Assembly: GCA_965368765.1 (NCBI GenBank)
Contig: CBDUOF010000152.1
Span: 1-12,090 of the forward strand
Reading direction: 5' to 3'
DNA: 12,090 nt
From: Leptofilum sp965368765
GTDB taxonomy: Bacteria > Chloroflexota > Anaerolineae > Promineifilales > Promineifilaceae
The notes below the pieces were generated by a model, which was not told the DNA's origin, made no database searches, and was given only the letters and a program-made list of their open reading frames with translations. Shown here one piece after another: positions 5,449 to 10,198 of the stretch; position 1 is the first letter of the stretch; every line of letters starts with the position of its first letter. A program made the position numbers and the translations under genes.

Positions 5449-6618
5449 ATGACGAAAATAGGGATTTTGACAGGTGGGGGTGATGTGCCAGGGCTAAACC
5501 CATGCATCAAAGCCGTTGTGAACCGAGCCATCAGTGAAGGGTATGAGATCGTTGGCATTCGGCGCGGTTGGGGCGGCTTGCTAGAGTTAAACCCCGAGGA
5601 CCCCGCATCGGTCGAAAAACACATACTTCCCTTAAACAATAATGTGGTGCGCACAATCGATCGGACTGGGGGGACAATGCTACACACCAGCCGCACCCAT
5701 CCAGGTAAAGTAAAGCCAGCCGCAGTGCCCGATTTCTTGAAAGACCCGGACCACCCCGAGGCAGAAGAAGCGGATAGCAGCCTGCGTGATTTTACACCCC
5801 ACGTCATGAAAAACCTGGAATATCTGGGAATCGACACCCTGATCCCCATCGGTGGCGACGATACGTTAAGTTATGGCGAACGATTACATAGTGAAGGCAT
5901 CCGCGTTCTGGCAATTCCCAAAACGATGGATAATGATGTTTACGGCACAGATTACTGTATCGGTTTTAGTACGGCCGTTACCCGCAGTGTCCAATTTATT
6001 CACCAACTGCGCACCAGCACCGGCTCCCACGAACGTATCGCCGTCATTGAGCTGTTTGGGCGCAACTCCGGTGAAACCAGCCTGATCAGCTCCTATTTGG
6101 CTGGGGTCGACCGCGCCCTCATTTCAGAAGTACCTTTTGATCCAGAAAAGTTGGCCGAGTTAGTGGTAAAAGACAAAAATGCCAATCCCAGCAACTACGC
6201 GATGGTCACCGTAAGCGAAGGCGCCCACATCATGGGCGGCAAGATTGTTGAGTATGGCGAAGCAGATGCCTACGGACATCGTAAATTAGGCGGCATTGGT
6301 GAAATCACGGGCCAGGCGCTGAAGAAAATCACCGGCGAGGCCATCATCAATCAAAAGATCTCTTACCTCATGCGCTCCGGCGCCCCGGACGCGCTCGATT
6401 TAATGGTTGCCTCTAACTATGCCAATATGGCCATGAACCTGCTCAAAGATGGTATTAGTGGGCGGATGGTGGCGCTGCGAGACGGCAAATATACGCATAT
6501 TCCCATGAGTACAGTCACGAGCGGTCTTAAACGGGTAGACGTGGATGAACTGTATGATGTTCAGGCTTACCGGCCCAGAATCCGCCACGTTTTGGGCAAG
6601 CCAATGTTTTTGTATTAA
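5449..6618 (+). CDS. pfp: 6-phosphofructokinase with pyrophosphate-type active-site signature
   Basis: A 389-residue phosphofructokinase that phosphorylates fructose 6-phosphate at C1. Motifs in order: ILTGGGDVPGLN (6-17) phosphate-binding loop; IGGDDTLSYGERL (134-146); PKTMDND (157-163), with the catalytic Asp of the TIDND motif; FGRNSGETS (203-211), for the usual MGRxSGxxA; SEGAH (256-260); and YLMRSGAPDALD (306-317). The two residues that distinguish phosphoryl donors are both of the pyrophosphate type: Asp138 in GGDD (Gly in ATP enzymes) and Lys158 in PKTMDND (Gly in the E. coli enzyme). A reversible PPi-dependent enzyme is therefore favoured, although donor use needs assay. An acidic insert (about 95-115, KDPDHPEAEEADS) is unusual. 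AAGGAG lies 6 bases before ATG 5449. It is divergent from the aldolase gene and followed by rsmE after 51 bases, possibly on one transcript. Confidence 0.93.
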   Translation: MTKIGILTGGGDVPGLNPCIKAVVNRAISEGYEIVGIRRGWGGLLELNPEDPASVEKHILPLNNNVVRTIDRTGGTMLHTSRTHPGKVKPAAVPDFLKDPDHPEAEEADSSLRDFTPHVMKNLEYLGIDTLIPIGGDDTLSYGERLHSEGIRVLAIPKTMDNDVYGTDYCIGFSTAVTRSVQFIHQLRTSTGSHERIAVIELFGRNSGETSLISSYLAGVDRALISEVPFDPEKLAELVVKDKNANPSNYAMVTVSEGAHIMGGKIVEYGEADAYGHRKLGGIGEITGQALKKITGEAIINQKISYLMRSGAPDALDLMVASNYANMAMNLLKDGISGRMVALRDGKYTHIPMSTVTSGLKRVDVDELYDVQAYRPRIRHVLGKPMFLY

Positions 6619-6669
6619 GCGCTGGTCGCTCCGAACGTCGGCGTTTGTAAAGGTAGCTTGAGGGTCTGT

Positions 6670-7401
6670 ATGCACCGATTTTTTATCAGCCCGGAAAACT
6701 TAATAGGAGAACGGATCGTATTGGCGGCTGATGTGGCCCACCAGATTCGGAATGTCCTGCGCTTGCGCGTTGGGGCCACGATTATGGTGCTGGACAACAG
6801 CGGCTGGGAATATGAAGTGGTGCTGCGTCAGGTTGACAAACAGCAGGTGATGGGCCAAGCCATTGCCAAACGGCCGTCTCCCAACGAACCTGCCACCCAG
6901 CTCATCCTTTACCAAAGCTTAATGAAGCGCGACAAATTTGAGTGGGTGTTGCAAAAAGGGACCGAAATTGGTGTCAGCCGCTTTGTACCGCTGGTAACCC
7001 AGCGCAGCCTGGTTCAAGAAGTTGACATAAAAGAAGGAAAGCTGTTTCGCTGGCAAAAAATCATGACTGAAGCAGCCGAGCAATCGCGCCGAGGGCGCAT
7101 TCCTGTGCTGGACACGCCGCAAACATTGCCCCAGGCGCTGGCAGAACATCCCGCGCGGCCCGGACTGATTGCTTGGGAGGAGGCAACGGGGTTAACGTTG
7201 CGCGCCGCATTGGCTGGCTGGGAACGGCCGTCTCACCTCTCCCTATTTATTGGGCCAGAAGGCGGCTTCGCCAAAGAAGAGATTGAGGCCGCAGAGATGG
7301 CCAATATTAAACCCATAACCCTTGGCAAACGAACCTTGCGGGCAGAAACGGCCGCTTTGGTTGCCGCCGCCCTTGTTTTATACGAACTCGAACCCATCTA
7401 A
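6670..7401 (+). CDS. rsmE: RsmE, 16S rRNA (uracil1498-N3)-methyltransferase
   Basis: A 243-residue SPOUT-class methyltransferase that makes m3U1498 in helix 44 of 16S rRNA. It begins MHRFFIS, as RsmE proteins characteristically do. It has a small PUA-like N-terminal domain (about 1-68), then the SPOUT domain with LMKRDKFEWVLQKGTEIGV (84-102), EAAEQSRRGRIP (135-145), GPEGGF (195-200) and the knotted SAM-binding LGKRTLRAETA (218-228). The length is normal. ATG 6670 is preferred, with GAGGG ending 5 bases upstream; the TTG at 6658 would add MRVC only. rsmI follows after 16 bases, indicating an operon, probably continuing from phosphofructokinase. Two ACGGCCGT palindromes fall in frame as Arg-Pro-Ser. 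Confidence 0.96.
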   Translation: MHRFFISPENLIGERIVLAADVAHQIRNVLRLRVGATIMVLDNSGWEYEVVLRQVDKQQVMGQAIAKRPSPNEPATQLILYQSLMKRDKFEWVLQKGTEIGVSRFVPLVTQRSLVQEVDIKEGKLFRWQKIMTEAAEQSRRGRIPVLDTPQTLPQALAEHPARPGLIAWEEATGLTLRAALAGWERPSHLSLFIGPEGGFAKEEIEAAEMANIKPITLGKRTLRAETAALVAAALVLYELEPI

Positions 7402-7417
7402 AATTGGAACGTCTTGA

Positions 7418-8080
7418 ATGCTTTATCTAATTGCAACCCCCATAGGCAATCTTGGCGATATCACCCTGCGGGCGCTGGAAACATTGCGCCAGGTGGACGT
7501 GGTCGCCAGCGAAGACACCCGGAAGACAGGTCTGCTGCTCAAGCATTTTGAAATTAGCAAGCCGCAGCTCGCCTTTCACGAACACAACGAAGCCAAGGCA
7601 GGTCACAAAATCATGAACCTGCTAGCCGAAGGCAAGTCGGTGGCAGTCGTGACGGACGCGGGTACGCCAGGCATCTCTGATCCTGGCTACTCGATTGTGC
7701 AGCGCGTCGTGGCGGATAATGTGCCCGTCACCATGATTCCAGGGCCAACAGCGTTGATTATGGCGCTCGTGCTGTCTGGATTGCCAGCCCACGCCTTTAC
7801 CTTTCGGGGCTTTCCCCCGCGCAAAAGCGGCAAGCGGCAGCGCTTTATGGCCGTCGATGCCGAGTCGCCGCATACGCTCATTTTTTATGAAAGCCCGTAC
7901 CGAATCAGAGCGTTTTTGGCGGATGCGCTGGAAGTTTATGGGGACAGGGATACGGCCGTTTGCAATGAGCTCACCAAGCTTTACGAATCTGTCCACCGGG
8001 GAACGCTTTCTGAGCTGATGGCTCATTTTGAAACGGAAGAGCCGCGTGGAGAATATGTTGTGGTAATCGGTGGTCGTTAA
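7418..8080 (+). CDS. rsmI: RsmI, 16S rRNA (cytidine1402-2'-O)-methyltransferase, short C-terminus
   Basis: A 220-residue tetrapyrrole-methylase-fold enzyme that adds the 2'-O-methyl group to C1402 in helix 44 of 16S rRNA. Signature segments are LYLIATPIGNLGDITLRAL (2-20), SEDTRKTGLLLKHF (31-44), VVTDAGTPGISDPGY (77-91), VTMIPGPTALI (104-114), FRGFPPRKSGKR (129-140), IFYESPYRI (155-163) and the closing GEYVVVIGG (211-219). E. coli RsmI has about 286 residues; here the protein stops right at the end of the catalytic domain and lacks the C-terminal extension. The last codons and the stop lie inside the left arm region of the inverted repeat 8061-8119. ATG 7418 has only a weak GGAA upstream, which fits translation coupled to rsmE (16-base gap). 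It is convergent with rlmH. Confidence 0.95.
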   Translation: MLYLIATPIGNLGDITLRALETLRQVDVVASEDTRKTGLLLKHFEISKPQLAFHEHNEAKAGHKIMNLLAEGKSVAVVTDAGTPGISDPGYSIVQRVVADNVPVTMIPGPTALIMALVLSGLPAHAFTFRGFPPRKSGKRQRFMAVDAESPHTLIFYESPYRIRAFLADALEVYGDRDTAVCNELTKLYESVHRGTLSELMAHFETEEPRGEYVVVIGGR

Positions 8081-8119
8081 TCCGGTTTCAGCAATCGGCA
8101 GCCGCTGGACCGATTACCA
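8061..8119. repeat. Inverted repeat spanning the rsmI stop and the rsmI/rlmH convergent gap
   Basis: TGGTAATCGG at 8061-8070 and CCGATTACCA at 8110-8119 are perfect 10-base reverse complements with 39 bases between. The left arm codes for the last residues of RsmI, and the right arm ends 14 bases before the rlmH stop. It may serve as a two-way transcription end structure, but no T-tract follows on either strand. The GGTAATCGG core recurs at 10134-10142 and, in related form, at 8623-8631. Confidence 0.5.
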
Positions 8120-8133
8120 TTCCCCAACTCCAG

Positions 8134-8610
8134 TCACTTGTGATATTGTTCGCCCGCTAGAATCGTGCAGGCACGATACAGCTGTTCCAATAAAAGAACC
8201 CGGGCCAATTCGTGGGTAAACGTAAGTGGGGAAAGGGAAATTTGCTCGTGGCAGGCGGCCAGCACATCGTCTGAAAAGCCTAATGGGCCCCCGATGAGAA
8301 AAGCGATACGGCCGTGCCTCACCACCTGTTTTTGCAGCCAAATTGCAAAATTAGGACTACTGCGCAGCTTGCCCGTGGGCGTAACGGCAATTAGGCGATG
8401 ACTGTCCGCGACAGCCTGCAAAAGCTGTTCCCCCTCTCGCCCGATTGCCACCCCATCAGGCACACTGCGCCCGACCACATCTTTCACTTCTACCAGTTCG
8501 ACTGTGGTGTAATGGCTCAAGCGCTTGACATAATCGTTTTGGGCGGACAGCCACGCCTTGTTTTTAATTTTTCCCACAGCGGCAAGGGTGAGACGGCCGT
8601 TTAAGCGCAT
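8134..8610 (-). CDS. rlmH: RlmH, 23S rRNA (pseudouridine1915-N3)-methyltransferase
   Basis: A 158-residue SPOUT methyltransferase that makes m3-pseudouridine 1915 in helix 69 of 23S rRNA, the stem touching 16S helix 44 at bridge B2a. Length and motifs are standard: LAAVGKIKNKAW (9-20), VTPTGKLRSSPNFA (76-89), FLIGGPLGFSDDVL (104-117), LTFTHELARVLLLEQLYRA (129-147) and the C-terminal GEQYHK. ATG 8610 is chosen because it gives the normal family length; a TTG at 8652 would add 14 residues. No ribosome binding site is visible before 8610. The upstream 15-65 bases are instead filled by the inverted repeat 8627-8675. The oxoamine synthase gene ends 73 bases upstream on the same strand. Two ACGGCCGT copies lie in the gene, one near its start coding Asn-Gly-Arg. 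Confidence 0.96.
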   Translation of the reverse strand: MRLNGRLTLAAVGKIKNKAWLSAQNDYVKRLSHYTTVELVEVKDVVGRSVPDGVAIGREGEQLLQAVADSHRLIAVTPTGKLRSSPNFAIWLQKQVVRHGRIAFLIGGPLGFSDDVLAACHEQISLSPLTFTHELARVLLLEQLYRACTILAGEQYHK

Positions 8611-8626
8611 GAGTCGATAAGCAGTA

Positions 8627-8675
8627 ATCGGTAAACGGAAATCGGCGGCCAATGAACCAACTACCGTTTACCGAT
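8627..8675. repeat. Inverted repeat, 12-base perfect arms (ATCGGTAAACGG family)
   Basis: ATCGGTAAACGG at 8627-8638 and CCGTTTACCGAT at 8664-8675 are exact reverse complements with a 25-base loop. It lies between the oxoamine synthase stop and the rlmH start. The same 12-mer recurs at 10124-10135 and is flanked in both places by AGCAGTAA (8620-8627 and 10145-10152). This points to a dispersed repeat family. No T-tract follows, so a standard intrinsic terminator is unlikely. Confidence 0.6.
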
Positions 8676-8682
8676 CACCACC

Positions 8683-9897
8683 TTAACTGATAACGCCCAA
8701 CATCCGACCGCCTTCAATGATGGTGTCGGCACAGTAATTAATATCTTCTATGCAGTGTGCTGCCGAAACGCAGGCCCGGAGCCGAGCAAGCCCTTCTGGC
8801 ACTACGGGCGCCACAACCGCCTGAACAAAAATGCCACGGTCCTGGCAATATTTGGCTAGAGCGGCTGCCAGTTCGGTACTGCCACAAACCACAGGCACGA
8901 TGGCCGTCTCTGTGACAAGCAGATCAAAACCAGCCTCGCGCAGCCGTCCCGCAAAATGATCATAGTTATCTTGCAGCTTCTTCACCCGCCACGGCTCTGC
9001 TTCAATCACGTCAAAAGCAGCTTTAGCCGCTGCAGCTGAAGCGGGCGGCACGGCGGCCGAAAAGATGAAGGCGCGCGCCTCGTGCTTTAAAAATTGAATC
9101 AACTTGTGATTGCCGGCAACGTACCCACCGGCACTAGGAATCGATTTGCTCAGCGTTCCCATTTTGATATCGATGCAGTCAGATGGCATGTCGAAATATT
9201 CTTCAATACCGTGGCCTGTCGCACCCAACACACCAATTGAGTGGGCTTCATCAATCATGAGGTATGCGCCATATTTGCGGCACAGGCGCACCACTTCTGG
9301 CAAATTGATGATGTCACCGTCCATGCTAAAGACGGCATCGGCGATCACCAGTTTACGGCCATTTTCCCCCGCTTCCTGCAATCTCCTTTCCAAATGATCC
9401 ATATCGTTGTGACGAAAACGGGTCAATTTTGCCATCGCCAACATACAGCCATCGACGATACTGGCATGATTGAGCTTGTCGCAAATGACCGTATCACCCT
9501 TGCGCAGCAGGCTAGAAATCGTCGCCAAATTGGTCACATAACCGCTAGAAAAGGTAATGGCTGAATCGGTTTGCTTAAACGCTGCAATCCGACTCTCCAA
9601 CTCATTGTGCAGCTTTAGAGAGCCAGCCAGCAGCCGAACACCATGTGTTCCTGTGCCGTATTTATCTACGGCAGCTTTGGCCGCTGCATTTATCTCTGGG
9701 TGGCCAATCAATCCCAAATAGGAGTAGCTCCCCAGCATAATCATCTCGCCGCGATTTTCTACATTAACACGGCCGTTTGGCAAAATATCCTGTGTTGCCT
9801 CCAGGTAAAAATATACGCCAATGTCCTTATAATGTTCCACATCCCACAACATTTCTGGAACGAGTTCTACTTTGTTCAACGTGGATTCTCCAATCAT
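8683..9897 (-). CDS. Alpha-oxoamine synthase family PLP enzyme (KBL/BioF/serine palmitoyltransferase-like)
   Basis: A 404-residue fold-type I PLP enzyme of the alpha-oxoamine synthase family, which condenses an amino acid with an acyl-thioester and releases CO2. Motifs: IMLGSYSYLGLIGHP (53-67), YGTGTHGVRLLAGSLKLH (80-97), TFSSGYVTN (115-123), NHASIVDG (143-150) with the ring-stacking His144, FSMDGDIINLP (190-200), IDEAHSIGVLGATGHG (215-230) with the PLP-binding Asp216, and GTLSKSIPSAGGYVAG (247-262) with the Schiff-base Lys251. The C-terminal small domain is complete. The family includes 2-amino-3-ketobutyrate CoA ligase, BioF, serine palmitoyltransferase and 5-aminolevulinate synthase. The sequence alone does not decide, and no biotin, threonine or sphingolipid gene is nearby. 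ATG 9897 has GAGGAG 6 bases upstream; the frame stays open to 10029, and an ATG at 9957 overlaps the proposed -10 box. It is divergent from the penicillin-binding protein gene. Confidence 0.88.
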   Translation of the reverse strand: MIGESTLNKVELVPEMLWDVEHYKDIGVYFYLEATQDILPNGRVNVENRGEMIMLGSYSYLGLIGHPEINAAAKAAVDKYGTGTHGVRLLAGSLKLHNELESRIAAFKQTDSAITFSSGYVTNLATISSLLRKGDTVICDKLNHASIVDGCMLAMAKLTRFRHNDMDHLERRLQEAGENGRKLVIADAVFSMDGDIINLPEVVRLCRKYGAYLMIDEAHSIGVLGATGHGIEEYFDMPSDCIDIKMGTLSKSIPSAGGYVAGNHKLIQFLKHEARAFIFSAAVPPASAAAAKAAFDVIEAEPWRVKKLQDNYDHFAGRLREAGFDLLVTETAIVPVVCGSTELAAALAKYCQDRGIFVQAVVAPVVPEGLARLRACVSAAHCIEDINYCADTIIEGGRMLGVIS

Positions 9898-9955
9898 TGA
9901 ATTCTCCTCTTCAAAATAAATTTTCAGGCTGTCGCCAATTTGCCTGAACTGCTGC

Positions 9956-9985
9956 ATTCTACCAAGATAAATAGATAAAGTTGAA
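9956..9985 (-). promoter_or_regulatory. Candidate extended -10 promoter of the oxoamine synthase gene
   Basis: On the minus strand TGGTAGAAT gives an extended -10 (TG, one base, then TAGAAT at plus 9956-9961; 5 of 6 matches). A weak TTCAAC -35 (9980-9985, 3 of 6) lies 18 bases upstream. Transcription from about 9949 would leave a leader of about 50 bases and supports translation from 9897. Confidence 0.35.
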
Positions 9986-10123
9986 GAATCAGCAAAACAG
10001 CGCGCTAATTTTATCGCTTGCGCCATCATTTCCCAAACAAGTTACGTAATCCAGGCTAAATTGTTGCTCAGAAACGGCCGTTTCGCCTTGCTCCTGCTCT
10101 GCAATCCTGCGACAATCCCGTAG

Positions 10124-10170
10124 ATCGGTAAACGGTAATCGGTTAGCAGTAAACGGTAAACCGATAACGG
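10124..10170. repeat. Direct/inverted repeat block of the ATCGGTAAACGG family upstream of the penicillin-binding protein gene
   Basis: GTAAACGGTAA occurs twice in direct orientation (10128-10138 and 10149-10159), 21 bases apart, i.e. two helical turns. The first copy is part of ATCGGTAAACGG (10124-10135), identical to the arm of the inverted repeat at 8627-8638. GGTAATCGG (10134-10142) matches the arm at 8062-8070. It ends with ACCGATAACGG 29 bases before the start codon. It could be an operator, a REP-like element or a decayed small mobile repeat. Confidence 0.55.
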
Positions 10171-10198
10171 ATGACGGCGTTCCCATTACTGGAGATAG

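Larger units (their letters stand above)
9898..10198. other. Divergent intergenic region between oxoamine synthase and penicillin-binding protein
   Basis: About 300 bases without a supported gene. The part next to the oxoamine synthase (9898-9990) is A/T-rich and holds its likely promoter. An ACGGCCGT palindrome lies at 10074-10081, the only exact copy of the 16 clearly outside coding sequence. The repeat block 10124-10170 lies just before the penicillin-binding protein gene. No clear promoter for that gene and no terminator are seen. Short frames across this region look like chance. Confidence 0.6.
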
